Part shown: positions 55,846 to 64,000 of the stretch, piece by piece
Layout: each line of letters starts with the position of its first letter
How positions within the stretch are numbered: the stretch's first letter is position 1
Assembly (NCBI RefSeq): GCF_016863135.1
Contig: NZ_BOOH01000045.1
Span: forward strand, 1 to 64,000
DNA length: 64,000 bases
Source of the DNA: Planobispora longispora
Lineage (GTDB): Bacteria > Actinomycetota > Actinomycetes > Streptosporangiales > Streptosporangiaceae
Direction of reading: 5' to 3'
Program-made: the position numbers and the translations under genes
Notes under the pieces: model-generated
What the model was told of the DNA's origin: nothing
Seen by the model: the letters and a program-made list of their open reading frames with translations, nothing else
Databases searched by the model: none

Positions 55846-56092
55846 CGCGGGGCGGCGCGCCCGAGGAGCGTGGGGTGACGGGCCGCGCCCCGGTCGGCGG
55901 GTGGCGGTGACCGGGGCGGAGCCGTACGGAGAAGCACGGGTCACCGAACACGGACGTACCAGAAGCACAGGTCACCGAACACGGGCGTACCGGAAGCACA
56001 GGTCACGGCCGTATCGGAAGCGCAAAGCACGGCCGTGCCGGAAGCACAGGGCACGGCCGTGCGGAGCGTTCGGAACGGAGTGCTCGGTCTCC
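55767..56092. other. 326-base gap between convergent genes
   Basis: Filled almost completely by two unrelated repeat arrays (55746-55845 and 55921-56075). No gene is supported. Confidence 0.7.
55921..56075. repeat. 24/31-base tandem repeat downstream of copZ
   Basis: Six units of the form GCCGTACCGGAAGCACAGGK-CACG. The first two have a seven-base extension. On both strands it gives long open frames, which are artefacts. Confidence 0.85.
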
Positions 56093-56296
56093 TCAGCCCG
56101 CCACCGAGTAGCCGGCTTCCTCGATGGCGGCGCGGACGGCCCCGTCGTCGAGGTTGTCGCCGGTCACCTCGACCCGGCCGGACTGCAGGTCGACGTCGAC
56201 CCCGGTGACGCCCGGGACTTCGCCGACCTCCTCCTTGACCGAGCTGACGCAGTGGCCGCAGGTCATGCCGGTGACGGTGTATGTGGTCACGCTCAT
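56093..56296 (-). CDS. copZ: Copper chaperone CopZ-like heavy-metal-associated protein
   Basis: A 67-residue ferredoxin-like HMA domain. The metal motif is GMTCGHCVSSVKEEV. The end EEAGYSVAG is typical of CopZ. It delivers Cu(I) to an exporter, which is not in the window. ATG 56296 follows GGAGG. A CsoR-like operator lies 22 bases upstream. Confidence 0.92.
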   Translation of the reverse strand: MSVTTYTVTGMTCGHCVSSVKEEVGEVPGVTGVDVDLQSGRVEVTGDNLDDGAVRAAIEEAGYSVAG

Positions 56297-56311
56297 CACG
56301 CCTCCAGGTCT

Positions 56312-56332
56312 GTGGGTTACCCACCCAGGGTA
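56312..56332 (-). promoter_or_regulatory. CsoR-like copper operator of copZ
   Basis: TACCC-N5-GGGTA (56318-56332) overlaps GTGGG-TTA-CCCAC (56312-56324). CsoR repressors bind TACCC/GGGTA-type inverted repeats, so this likely gives copper induction. It sits between copZ and pyrD. Confidence 0.6.
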
Positions 56333-56336
56333 TAAC

Positions 56337-57404
56337 TCAGCGCGCCGTACGGCCGATGATCTCGCGGAGATCGTCGACGCCGTGGCGGCGCATGCGCCGG
56401 GCGAGCTGCCGGTGGATGCGGTGCGCCCACAGCGGGCCCTTGTAGATCATGGCGGTGTAGCCCTGGACCAGGGTGGCTCCGGCGAGCAGGCGCTCCCAGA
56501 CGTCGTCGACGTCCTCGACTCCGCCGACGGAGACGAGGGTGAGCCGGTCGCCCACCCGGACCCGGAGCCTGCGGAGCACCTCCAGCGACCGGGCCTTCAG
56601 CGGGCGCCCCGACAGGCCGCCGGTCTCGTCGCTGGCGACGCCCTCGCGGCTGATCGTGGTGTTGGTCGCGATGATGCCGTCGAGCCCGAGCTCCAGGGCG
56701 AGGTCGGCGACCGCGTCCACGTCCTCGTCCGCCAGATCGGGAGCGATCTTGACGAGCAGCGGGGTGCGCTTCGGGGTGCCGTCGGCGACCTCCTTGACCG
56801 CCTGGAGCAGCGGGCGCAGCAGTTCCACGGCCTGGAGGTTCCGCAGGCCCGGAGTGTTGGGCGAACTCACATTGACGACCAGGTAGTCGGCGAGCGGCGC
56901 CAGTCGCTTGGCGCTGGCCACGTAGTCGTGGACGGCCTCGGACTCGGGCACGACCTTGGTCTTGCCGATGTTGATCCCGACGATCGCCGGCACCCCGCGG
57001 GTCCTGCTCAACGTCCTGGCCGCGGCGTCCGCGCCCGCGTTGTTGAAGCCCATCCGGTTGATGACCGCCCGGTCCTTCACCAGCCGGAACAGCCGGGGCC
57101 TGGCGTTGCCCGGCTGGGCGTGGGCGGTGATCGTGCCCACCTCGACGTGGCTGAAGCCGAGCGCGGACATGGCCTCCACGCATCCGGCGTCCTTGTCGAA
57201 GCCCGCCGCCAGCCCGAACGGGCCCGGGAAGTGCACGCCGAACGCCTGCACCCGCAGCGCCGGGTCACGGGGCGCGAGGCGACGATGGAGGACCTTCTTG
57301 GCCACCGGCGCCGCGGAGAGCACGCGGAGCCCCCGGACCGTCAGGTGGTGGATGTCCTCCGGGTCGAGGCGGCTGAGAATCTGCGTGAAAAGGAATCGGT
57401 ACAT
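56337..57404 (-). CDS. pyrD: Dihydroorotate dehydrogenase (quinone)
   Basis: A 355-residue class 2 enzyme that oxidises dihydroorotate with a membrane quinone, the fourth step of pyrimidine synthesis. The N-terminal helices [19 protein letters not shown] bind the membrane and quinone. FMN-binding segments are [32 protein letters not shown] (catalytic Ser) and [29 protein letters not shown]-like end. ATG 57404 is preferred over the GTG just before it. Confidence 0.94.
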   Translation of the reverse strand: MYRFLFTQILSRLDPEDIHHLTVRGLRVLSAAPVAKKVLHRRLAPRDPALRVQAFGVHFPGPFGLAAGFDKDAGCVEAMSALGFSHVEVGTITAHAQPGNARPRLFRLVKDRAVINRMGFNNAGADAAARTLSRTRGVPAIVGINIGKTKVVPESEAVHDYVASAKRLAPLADYLVVNVSSPNTPGLRNLQAVELLRPLLQAVKEVADGTPKRTPLLVKIAPDLADEDVDAVADLALELGLDGIIATNTTISREGVASDETGGLSGRPLKARSLEVLRRLRVRVGDRLTLVSVGGVEDVDDVWERLLAGATLVQGYTAMIYKGPLWAHRIHRQLARRMRRHGVDDLREIIGRTAR

Positions 57405-57480
57405 CACCGGTCAGGTTAGCCCCCCGGCCGGGCGCCGGATCACCCCGGCCCGCCGTACTAGCTGTACTCGGCCAGCAGGG

Positions 57481-58188
57481 TCACCCCGGCTCGCCCGCCG
57501 CCTCGGCGAGCACTTCGGCCGCCAGGTCGGCCACCCTGCGGCGGCTGTCCCTGGCCCGCTTGCGCAAGCCGGTGAACGCCTGCGCGGCGGTGAGGTCGTG
57601 CTTGCCCATCAGGTAACCGATGGCCCGCTCGATGACCACCCGGTAGTCGAGAGCGTACTGGAGCTGGTCGGCCAGGACGCTCTTCTCCTCGGCCGCGATC
57701 ACGGAGGTGAGTATCTGCTCGACGACGCCGGCGTAGGCGTGGAGGGACTCCAGGTCGGAGCCGTTCCAGTCGTAGGGGGCGGACCGGTAGACGTTGAGCG
57801 TGCCGACCGGCCGCCCGCCGAGCCGTACCGGCACTCCGGCGACCGCGCGCACGTCGGGGTGGAGCCGCTCGGCGAGTTCCGGCCAGCGCGGATCGTTCCG
57901 CACGTCGCAGGAGGTGACCGCGGTCCCCCCGGCGAAGGAGGAGATGCACGGGCCCCGGCCGGTGTGGAGCTGAGCCCCTTCGAGGCTGTGACCCGCCTCG
58001 TCGGTGGTGACCAGGTAACGGAGTTCCCCCTGCTCCCCGCTGAACATCAAGCCCGCACCCGAGTGTCCGAGCAAGACGTCGACGACCCCGACCGTCCGCT
58101 CGAGCTGCTCGACGATGCCCGGGGCCGGGACCGTCGGCTGAAGCCCTCTGAGGCCCGCGACCAGCGTGTCGTGGTCAGTGCGCGTCAT
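57481..58188 (-). CDS. GAF and ANTAR domain protein (RNA-binding antiterminator)
   Basis: A 235-residue protein. The GAF domain (residues about 30-165) senses a small ligand. The C-terminal ANTAR three-helix domain (QLQYALDYRVVIERAIGYLM ... AFTGLRKRARDSRRRVADLA) binds tandem RNA hairpins to prevent termination. Targets are unknown. ATG 58188. Confidence 0.92.
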   Translation of the reverse strand: MTRTDHDTLVAGLRGLQPTVPAPGIVEQLERTVGVVDVLLGHSGAGLMFSGEQGELRYLVTTDEAGHSLEGAQLHTGRGPCISSFAGGTAVTSCDVRNDPRWPELAERLHPDVRAVAGVPVRLGGRPVGTLNVYRSAPYDWNGSDLESLHAYAGVVEQILTSVIAAEEKSVLADQLQYALDYRVVIERAIGYLMGKHDLTAAQAFTGLRKRARDSRRRVADLAAEVLAEAAGEPG

Positions 58189-58352
58189 ATCGGGGGATGC
58201 CTTTCGTCATGCTCGGGGATCTGTTCTGAGGCTTACATCTGCCCCGGGGAAGGAGATTTAGGCGAGTGTCCGGGACCCGGCCGATCCACGCCGCATATGA
58301 TCGTCAACACCTTGTTAAACATTCGGCAAGCGAAGATCGGCAAGCTGTGGGC

Positions 58353-58736
58353 ATGGACATCCCCTCGCGTTCCACCGCCGTCCGCCGCCGGCGCACCCTG
58401 GCGCACGTCATCCTGCGCGATCTCATCGAGACCGGGCACACCACCGTCCCGCCTTGGTGGGAGGCCGAGATCGAGCAGGAGTTCGGCGGGCTGGGCGGGT
58501 TCCTGGCGGAGCTGAGCCGCCAGTGGTGGACGGCCTACGCCGCGCACCTGGACACGCTGATCGAGCTGGGCATGGGCGGCCCCGACCAGGCGTGGGCCGA
58601 TGTGACCGAGCAGATGCCGCACCTGCGGGCCGTGCTCGACGCCTACTCCGGCGAGCCCACCCTCGGCGAGGCGGAGCGGCGCCACTGCGACGTGCTGCGC
58701 TGGACCACCCGCCGCGAGGCCCGCCACGCCGCTTGA
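58353..58736 (+). CDS. Conserved small protein of unknown function
   Basis: A 127-residue soluble protein. It starts MDIPSRSTAVRRRRTLAHV and is rich in Trp in the middle (PPWWEAEIEQ; RQWWTAYAAH). No known domain is recognised. ATG 58353 is chosen; longer upstream frames read through AT-rich promoter sequence. Confidence 0.65.
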   Translation: MDIPSRSTAVRRRRTLAHVILRDLIETGHTTVPPWWEAEIEQEFGGLGGFLAELSRQWWTAYAAHLDTLIELGMGGPDQAWADVTEQMPHLRAVLDAYSGEPTLGEAERRHCDVLRWTTRREARHAA

Positions 58737-58770
58737 AGGCGGTTTCCCGGATCCCTGTCGCCGGGATCCG

Positions 58771-58890
58771 AGCCGTCCGAGCCTCCGTCCTTCGAATCCG
58801 TGTCGTCCGAGCCTCCATCCTTCGCGCCTCTGCCGTCTGGATCCCCGCAGGTCGAGTCCCTGCCGTCTGCACTCTCCCTTCCCGAACTCC
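58771..58890. repeat. 30-base degenerate tandem repeat
   Basis: Four units starting at 58771, 58801, 58831 and 58861, the first two most alike (core CGTCCGAGCCTCC). It lies just after the previous stop and before the PAP2 gene. Confidence 0.7.
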
Positions 58891-58949
58891 CAGCGGACTC
58901 TCATCCGCCGTCCCATGCATGAACCCCCGCATCGGGGTAGCCATAGGTG

Positions 58950-59741
58950 ATGGTCAGATTGCTCGATCGCCAGGGGACGAACCAGCGGCTGGGTGTACGG
59001 CTCACGCTCGCCACGGTGGCCGTCACCCTGTTCGCGATGCCGTTCATGCTGCTGCTGGTACTGGTGCTGTCCTCGTTCGAGCCGCTGAACAACTTCGACG
59101 AGGGCATGGCCCGGCTCTTCTACGGGCACGCGCTCTCCATCCCGGGCTACACGGACTTCCTCAGCGTGGCGACCGAGGTGTTCGGGCCGTGGACGTGGCG
59201 CGTCCTCGCGGTGCTCGCGGCGATCTGGCTCTGGGTGCGGGGGTGGCCGCGCCTGGCGGTCTGGTCGGTCGTCACGATCACCGTCAGCGGGCTGCTGAAC
59301 CTCGCGGTCAAGGAACTGGTCGACCGGGCCCGTCCCATCCTGCCCGACGCGGTGTCGTGGGCGCCCGGGCCCTCGTTCCCCTCCGGCCACGCGATGGCCG
59401 CGGCGACGGGGACGAGCATGCTGGTTCTCCTCCTGCTCCCCGTCCTCAAGCACCGGTGGACCCACCTGGCGGCCTGGATCACGGCGGCGGCGATCACGGT
59501 CTTCGTCGCCTACAGCAGGGTGGGGCTCGGCGTGCACTGGGTCAGCGACGTGGTCGCCGGGGTCGCGCTGGGTCTGGCGACCGTCGCGGCCACCGCCACG
59601 GGTTACGAGACCTGGCGCCGTGACGAGGGCCACAGACCGGCCGTGCCGTACGAAGAGGGCGTCGAGCCCGAGGTCTCCGAGGCTCCCGAGGAGGCGGATT
59701 CCGTCGAGGGGCGGGGCTTCCCGAGGGGCCAGACCTCTTAG
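58950..59741 (+). CDS. PAP2 family phosphatase (membrane), first of two
   Basis: A 263-residue membrane protein with about six helices. The acid phosphatase motifs are KELVDRARP, SFPSGHAMAAA and SRVGLGVHWVSDV. It likely dephosphorylates a lipid phosphate such as undecaprenyl pyrophosphate or phosphatidate. The C-terminus is a charged tail. GTG 58947 lies one codon before ATG 58950. Confidence 0.9.
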   Translation: MVRLLDRQGTNQRLGVRLTLATVAVTLFAMPFMLLLVLVLSSFEPLNNFDEGMARLFYGHALSIPGYTDFLSVATEVFGPWTWRVLAVLAAIWLWVRGWPRLAVWSVVTITVSGLLNLAVKELVDRARPILPDAVSWAPGPSFPSGHAMAAATGTSMLVLLLLPVLKHRWTHLAAWITAAAITVFVAYSRVGLGVHWVSDVVAGVALGLATVAATATGYETWRRDEGHRPAVPYEEGVEPEVSEAPEEADSVEGRGFPRGQTS

Positions 59742-59918
59742 GCGAGACGTCTCAGGCCGGCAGTCCCCCCAGGGGAAACCCCTCGGCCTCTTCGGGGGCT
59801 CCTGCGGAAGGCGTCTGTCTGCAGCAGGAAACCTCTGGACGTGTCGCGTACGGAAAACCCGTCGCTTTGATGTGAAGTTGAGCGTTCTCTAGTCCCTTTT
59901 TGGGGTAGCTGGGGCACC

Positions 59919-60626
59919 ATGTCGAGGATGCCGATCGATGGCAGGAGCGCTCTCCGCCTCATCCTGTTACCGCTGTCCATCATGGCCGCTCTGACGATCG
60001 GCGTCGGCCTGCTGATCACCAAGGTCCTGGAGACGACCACCATCGGCGCCAACGACCAGGGGGTCAACGAGGAACTGGCCGACGGCCGTACGACCTTCTG
60101 GAGCGACGTCACGGACGTGCTGTCGAAGCTGTCCGACACACCCGTGATCGTCATAGCCACCGCCGTGCTCGTGGTCGTCTTCCGGCTGGTGTTCAAGCGC
60201 TGGAACGAGTCGCTCTTCCTCGTGGTGGCCGTGTGGTCGCAGTCGATCATCTTCCTGCTCTCGACCGTCCTGGCCAAGCGCGACAGGCCCGAGGTCGAGC
60301 GGCTGGACCCGGCCCCACCCACCTCCAGCTTCCCCTCCGGGCACACCAGCGCCGCGGTCGCCTTCTACTGCGGTGTGGCCCTGGTGCTGACCCTCCACAC
60401 CCACCGCTACAAGATCTTGAATGTGCTGTGGTGGCTGGTCGGCCTGGGGATCCCGCTGGGAATCGCCTACTCCCGGATGTACCGCGGCATGCACCACCTG
60501 AGCGACGTCGCCTGGGGCTTCCTGCTCGGCCTGGTCTGCGTCGCGGTGGCCGCCAAGGCACTGCTGAGCACGCGGCACACGACCCGGGAGGGAGTCAGAA
60601 CAACTCGGACGGCGTGGCCACCCTGA
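59919..60626 (+). CDS. PAP2 family phosphatase (membrane), second of two
   Basis: A 235-residue membrane protein with about six helices. Motifs are AKRDRPEVERLD, SSFPSGHTSAA and YSRMYRGMHHLSDVAWG. Only weakly like its upstream neighbour, so not a recent duplicate. The final 32 bases overlap the convergent isochorismatase-like gene. Confidence 0.9.
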   Translation: MSRMPIDGRSALRLILLPLSIMAALTIGVGLLITKVLETTTIGANDQGVNEELADGRTTFWSDVTDVLSKLSDTPVIVIATAVLVVVFRLVFKRWNESLFLVVAVWSQSIIFLLSTVLAKRDRPEVERLDPAPPTSSFPSGHTSAAVAFYCGVALVLTLHTHRYKILNVLWWLVGLGIPLGIAYSRMYRGMHHLSDVAWGFLLGLVCVAVAAKALLSTRHTTREGVRTTRTAWPP

Positions 60627-61098
60627 CGCCCGCCGCGGTCAGCTCCTCTTCAACCTTCCGGGAGATGTCCGCGGCGGGTTCATCCCCGTCATAGGTCGCG
60701 TGCGCGCCCCGCACGAGCGTGACCGTGTGCCCCCGTTCCAGGGCGGCCAGGGAGGTCTCGCGAACGCACCACTCGCTCTGCATCCCGGCGACCACGACGG
60801 GCGCCGCGGGCGGGAGGAGCCAGGCGAGGCTGGTGCCGGCGAACGCGTTGGGGGCGTGCTTGTCGACCACGTGCTCCCCCGGAAGCAACTCGTGGACCAG
60901 CTCCCAGCCCGGCGTCCCGGGGGCGTCGGGGTCGTCCGCCCCACCGTTGTTCCGCACGAAGACCACCGGCATCCCGGTGGCGCGGGCGCGCTTCAGCAAC
61001 GTGTCGATCGCGGCCGAGATCTCTTCCGCGCCGGGCACCGGTTCGGGAGGCTGAAGCATGTTCCGCTGAACGTCGATGAGGAGCAAGACGGGATTCAT
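60595..61098 (-). CDS. Cysteine hydrolase (isochorismatase-like)
   Basis: A 167-residue amide/ether hydrolase. The triad is Asp in LLIDVQRNM, Lys in DKHAPNAF and Cys in GMQSEWCVRET. Substrates include nicotinamide, isochorismate and carbamoyl compounds; not assigned here. The 3' end overlaps the PAP2 gene by 32 bases on the opposite strand. Confidence 0.9.
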   Translation of the reverse strand: MNPVLLLIDVQRNMLQPPEPVPGAEEISAAIDTLLKRARATGMPVVFVRNNGGADDPDAPGTPGWELVHELLPGEHVVDKHAPNAFAGTSLAWLLPPAAPVVVAGMQSEWCVRETSLAALERGHTVTLVRGAHATYDGDEPAADISRKVEEELTAAGVRVATPSELF

Positions 61099-61198
61099 AT
61101 CCGAACTCTAGTTCCCATCCCCTGCTCGGAGAAGCCTTTCCCAAGATCCCACAGTGGCTGCCGGAGATCCACCGAAAGTTCCGGATCCGGCTCGCGAC

Positions 61199-61347
61199 TC
61201 CGCCCGCCTCCGCCCGCCTCTGACCGCCCGCCTCTGACCCCACCCGCACCCGTTCGGGTCTGCCCGCCTTTGACCGCCCGCCTTTGGCCACGCCCGCACC
61301 CGTCCGGGTCCGCCCGCCTTTGACCGCCCGCCTTTGGCCACGCCCGG
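61199..61347. repeat. 50-base tandem repeat downstream of the response regulator gene
   Basis: Units begin TGACCGCCCGCCT at 61221, 61271 and 61321. The second and third share 25 identical bases. Shorter CGCCCGCCTC words precede it. Confidence 0.85.
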
Positions 61348-61363
61348 GTCTCCCGGGACCGGC

Positions 61364-62008
61364 TCAGGACTCCAGGAAGCGCAGCACGGCCAGCACTCGC
61401 CGGCTGTATCCGGACACGTCCAGGAGCTGGAGCTTGTCGAAGACCGCATTGATGTGCTTCTCCACCGCGCTCTGCGAGACGAACAGCCGGTCGGCGATCG
61501 AGGCGTTGGTCAGGCCCTGGGCCATGTGCTCCAGCACCTCCCGCTCCCGTGGGGTGAGCCTGGAGACCGGATCGGCCTGTGTGGTGCGGGCCAGCAGCTG
61601 CCGCACCACCTCCGGGTCGAACGCCGCGCCCCCGGCGGCCACCCGCTCCAGCGCGTCCAGGAAGTCTCCGACCTGCGCCACCCGATCCTTGAGCAGGTAG
61701 CCGACGCCGTTGACGTCGCCGCTCATCAGCTCGGTGGCGTACTTCTTCTCCACGTACTGCGACAACACCAGCACCCGCGCGCCGGGATGGCGCCGGCGGA
61801 TCTCCAGAACCGCCCGCAGTCCCTCGTCGGTGTGGGTCGGCGGCATCCGCACGTCCGCCACCACGATGTCGGGCGAGTGCTCTGCCACGGCCGCCATCAG
61901 CGCCTCGCCGTCCCCGACCGCGGCCGGAACCTCGTGACCCTCCTCCAGCAGGAGCCGTACCAGCCCCTCGCGCAGCAACGTGGAGTCTTCCGCCAGAACC
62001 ACCCTCAT
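61364..62008 (-). CDS. NarL/LuxR-type response regulator
   Basis: A 214-residue two-component regulator. The receiver has MRVVLAEDSTLLREGLVRL with phosphoacceptor Asp in DIVVADVRMP. The HTH is LTPREREVLEHMAQGLTNAS. Partner of the adjacent histidine kinase. ATG 62008 is chosen over a codon two residues upstream. Confidence 0.93.
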   Translation of the reverse strand: MRVVLAEDSTLLREGLVRLLLEEGHEVPAAVGDGEALMAAVAEHSPDIVVADVRMPPTHTDEGLRAVLEIRRRHPGARVLVLSQYVEKKYATELMSGDVNGVGYLLKDRVAQVGDFLDALERVAAGGAAFDPEVVRQLLARTTQADPVSRLTPREREVLEHMAQGLTNASIADRLFVSQSAVEKHINAVFDKLQLLDVSGYSRRVLAVLRFLES

Positions 62009-62009
62009 G

Positions 62010-62100
62010 ACCACCCCGCCACTCTCACGACCATCCCACCGGCCTCATGGCCGTCCCACCACCCTCACGTCACCCCGCCGAGCCCTCACGACCATCCCGC
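62010..62100. repeat. Degenerate repeat between kinase and regulator genes
   Basis: CTCACGACCATCCCRCC-like words repeat with about 20-base spacing, spanning the histidine-kinase stop at 62086. Confidence 0.5.
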
Positions 62101-63291
62101 CATCCCAGGCGAGCGCTCCGGCGTCGCGGCCGCCCCGTCCGGTCCGGGCGACCGCTCCCGCGTCATGGCAGCCGAGGCGCAGAGGAGCTCCGCCGTCACC
62201 ACTGTCGGCCCTCCGGCCGGGCTGATCACGCTGAAGTGCCCGTCCAGCGCGGCGACCCGGCGGGCCAGACCCGACAACCCGCTCCCCGAGAGGACCGCGC
62301 CGCCCTTGCCGTCGTCGATCACCTGCACCAGGATCCTGCCTTCCTCCGATGCGACCCGGACGGTGATCAGATCCGCCCCGGCATGCTTCGCCGCGTTCGT
62401 CACGGCCTCGCACACCACGAAGTAGGCGGCCGTCTCGACCGTCGTGGTGGGCCGCCCGTCCAGATCGTAGGAGATCCGCACGGGCACGGCGGAGCGCTCG
62501 GCCACCCCGGCGAGCGCCTCGCGCAACCCCAGGGAGTCGAGTGCGCTCGGGTAGACCCGCCAGGCCACCTCCCGTAGGTCGGACAGGGCCTGCTGCGCGT
62601 CTTCGTGCGCCTGGCGGAGCAGGTCGTCCAGGAGCTCGGGCGAACGGCCGCGCCTGGCCCGGCCGATCAGCATGGCGAGGGCGACGAGGCGTTGCTGCAG
62701 CCCGTCGTGCAGGTCACGCTCGATCCTGCGCCGCTCGACGTCCACCGCGGCCACGATCCCGGCGCGGGTCTCGGCCAGCTCGGCGATCCGGCGTTCGAGG
62801 ATCTCCGTGGGACTGAGCCTGAGAAGGTGGGTCACCAGCCATCGCTCCAGTGTCACCACCCCGGCGATGCCGGTCAGGTTCAGGAACAGCAGGACCGTTC
62901 CCAGCACCGCGATGTAGATCACGACCGGCGCGGTCGGCTCGATGCCGTCCGGACTCTCCCCCGCCAGCCAGCCGGTCACCAGCCACAGCCCGGTCCCCGC
63001 GCCGACGCCCAGAGTCAGCAGGACCAACCCGCCGAGCACGCCCGCGGCCCAGCGCACGGAGAGATAGCGGTGCGCCCGCACACCGTTGTAGCCGCCCGCC
63101 CCCATCCCCAGCCGCCGGGCCTCGAACGAGGCGATCCGGGCCGAGGCCTCCAGCACCTCGGGGCGCAGGCGCGGCAGAGCGAGGCACGGGGTGGCGGCGA
63201 GCAGCCAGAGCAGTTCCATGGCCGCGGTGAGCGTCCCCACCAGCAGTGTGAGAACCATCAGGCCGCCACGGCGCAGCCCATCACGAGGCAT
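62086..63291 (-). CDS. Sensor histidine kinase (HisKA_3 type)
   Basis: A 401-residue membrane kinase. About three to four membrane helices fill residues 10-160. The phosphoacceptor His lies in RRIERDLHDGLQQRLVALAM. The ATPase has VCEAVTNAAKHA and GSGLSGLARRVAALDG. It activates the NarL-type regulator 77 bases downstream. ATG 63291 is chosen; a TTG at 63324 is possible. Confidence 0.91.
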   Translation of the reverse strand: MPRDGLRRGGLMVLTLLVGTLTAAMELLWLLAATPCLALPRLRPEVLEASARIASFEARRLGMGAGGYNGVRAHRYLSVRWAAGVLGGLVLLTLGVGAGTGLWLVTGWLAGESPDGIEPTAPVVIYIAVLGTVLLFLNLTGIAGVVTLERWLVTHLLRLSPTEILERRIAELAETRAGIVAAVDVERRRIERDLHDGLQQRLVALAMLIGRARRGRSPELLDDLLRQAHEDAQQALSDLREVAWRVYPSALDSLGLREALAGVAERSAVPVRISYDLDGRPTTTVETAAYFVVCEAVTNAAKHAGADLITVRVASEEGRILVQVIDDGKGGAVLSGSGLSGLARRVAALDGHFSVISPAGGPTVVTAELLCASAAMTRERSPGPDGAAATPERSPGMAGWS

Positions 63292-63485
63292 GGCCGCCCC
63301 CGCGCCGCGCCGGTCGCCGTACAACTGGGATCCCCCTCATGGGAAGCAGGTTACGAGGGGGAGCCTCCAGCGGCGATGGGGTCGGCCGCCGGAGGCTCCT
63401 GGGGAAAACCGCACCTCTCATGAAGGGGCTTTCAACGGCTGTTCTCGTGGGGCTTTTCAGCGGGACTTCTCACGGACCCGGCGGG

Positions 63486-63540
63486 CCTTCTCGCGGATTC
63501 AGCGGTCCTTCTCGCGGATTCAGCGGTCCTTCTCGCGGAG
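63486..63540. repeat. 21-base tandem repeat spanning the epoxide hydrolase stop
   Basis: TTCTCGCGGATTCAGCGGTCC twice, then TTCTCGCGGA; starts at 63488, 63509 and 63530. The stop codon is at 63520-63522. Confidence 0.85.
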
Positions 63541-64000
63541 GGCCCGGAAGAACGCCCGCACGTCCCCGATGAGCAGGTCCGGCTCCTCCATGGCCGCGAA
63601 GTGGCCGCCCCGGTCGAACTCGGTCCAGTGCACGATGACCTCGGACCGCTCGGCGAGCTTGCGGACGGACGGCGCGACCTCGTGGGGGAAGATCGCGATG
63701 CCGGTCGGGACGGTGGAGACCTCCGGCATGCTCCAGGCGCGCGCGAACTCGTAGTACAGCTGCGCGGACGAGCCGCCCGTGTTGGTCAGCCAGTACAGCG
63801 TCACGTTCGTGAGCATCCGGTCGCGGTCGACGGCGTCCTCGGGAACCTTCTCCGAGTCCGTCCACTCCCGGAACTTCTCCACGATCCAGGCCAGCTGCCC
63901 GGCCGGGGAGTCGGCCAGGCCGTACGCCAGGGTCTGGGGCCGCGTGGACTGGATCTTCATGTATCCGGACAGGTCGTTCATGAAGCGGTCGAGGCCCTTC
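63520..64000 (-). CDS. Epoxide hydrolase, C-terminal part (cut by window end)
   Basis: The last 160 or so residues of an epoxide hydrolase of the EHN family (alpha/beta-hydrolase). LAYGLADSPAGQLAWIVEKF is the family's lid region, FPHEVAPSVRKLAERSEV the metal-free core, and the catalytic His is in RGGHFAAMEEP. The 5' end lies beyond position 64000. Confidence 0.88.
   Translation of the reverse strand, partial: KGLDRFMNDLSGYMKIQSTRPQTLAYGLADSPAGQLAWIVEKFREWTDSEKVPEDAVDRDRMLTNVTLYWLTNTGGSSAQLYYEFARAWSMPEVSTVPTGIAIFPHEVAPSVRKLAERSEVIVHWTEFDRGGHFAAMEEPDLLIGDVRAFFRALREKDR

Noticed and set aside
55901-56335. Open frames in both strands over the 24/31-base repeats
   Set aside because: The repeat period keeps frames open; compositions are Arg/His/Lys-rich and no start site is convincing.
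58947-60626. The two PAP2 genes as a recent tandem duplication
   Set aside because: They share only the phosphatase motifs; flanking and intervening sequences are unrelated.

Overview
This window is very GC-rich DNA from an actinomycete, most likely a filamentous, sporulating one. It encodes BldC, a DUF3073 protein, valine dehydrogenase, a branched-chain-type 2-oxoacid dehydrogenase and many LacI/TetR/ECF regulators. The order purF-purM, DUF3073, vdh, a 310-residue unknown and bldC matches what I recall of the Streptomyces coelicolor SCO4086-SCO4091 region. The style suggests Streptosporangiales, but that is inference. I saw no rRNA, tRNA, insertion sequence, phage gene or CRISPR array.

Layout. 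0.2-14.8 kb holds unlinked chromosomal genes: an S9 peptidase with an aldo/keto reductase, a large kinase/flippase-like membrane protein, a secreted M28 peptidase, a molybdopterin oxidoreductase, small enzymes and an Nramp transporter. 14.9-16.8 kb has an acyl-CoA dehydrogenase behind a palindromic operator. 16.9-21.1 kb has a four-gene operon: a NUDIX/winged-helix NrtR-type regulator, a J-domain plus degenerate kinase, a VWA-like protein and a divergent PurA paralogue. This is the most unusual system here. 21.1-25.1 kb has a Dabb protein and E2/E1beta/E1alpha of a 2-oxoacid dehydrogenase. 25.4-29.5 kb has purS, purQ and purL, with a HATPase gene inserted after purS. 29.7-32.6 kb has a membrane nucleotidyl cyclase followed by a CRP-like regulator. 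32.7-37.4 kb has two drug-type MFS exporters, a TetR repressor with two matching operators, and an MTHFR-like gene plus the scar of a second, internally deleted copy. 37.6-50 kb has PhoX, a sterol-carrier-like protein, a DUF4190 protein, purF, purM, DUF3073, vdh, bldC, and TetR and LacI regulators. 50-64 kb has cell-wall and envelope enzymes (amidase, hexosaminidase, two PAP2 phosphatases), NUDIX, an ECF sigma factor with its partner, CopZ, pyrD, a GAF-ANTAR protein, a NarL-type two-component pair and a truncated epoxide hydrolase.

How the genes work together. Purine synthesis (purS/Q/L/F/M), pyrimidine synthesis (pyrD) and branched-chain amino-acid oxidation (vdh plus E1/E2) are the metabolic core. 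Signalling is dense: cyclase plus CRP, HATPase, ECF sigma, GAF-ANTAR, two-component system and BldC.

Two structural themes stand out. Many genes end in strong perfect hairpins. Short tandem repeats of unrelated sequence lie repeatedly at the 3' ends of genes, often straddling the stop codon.
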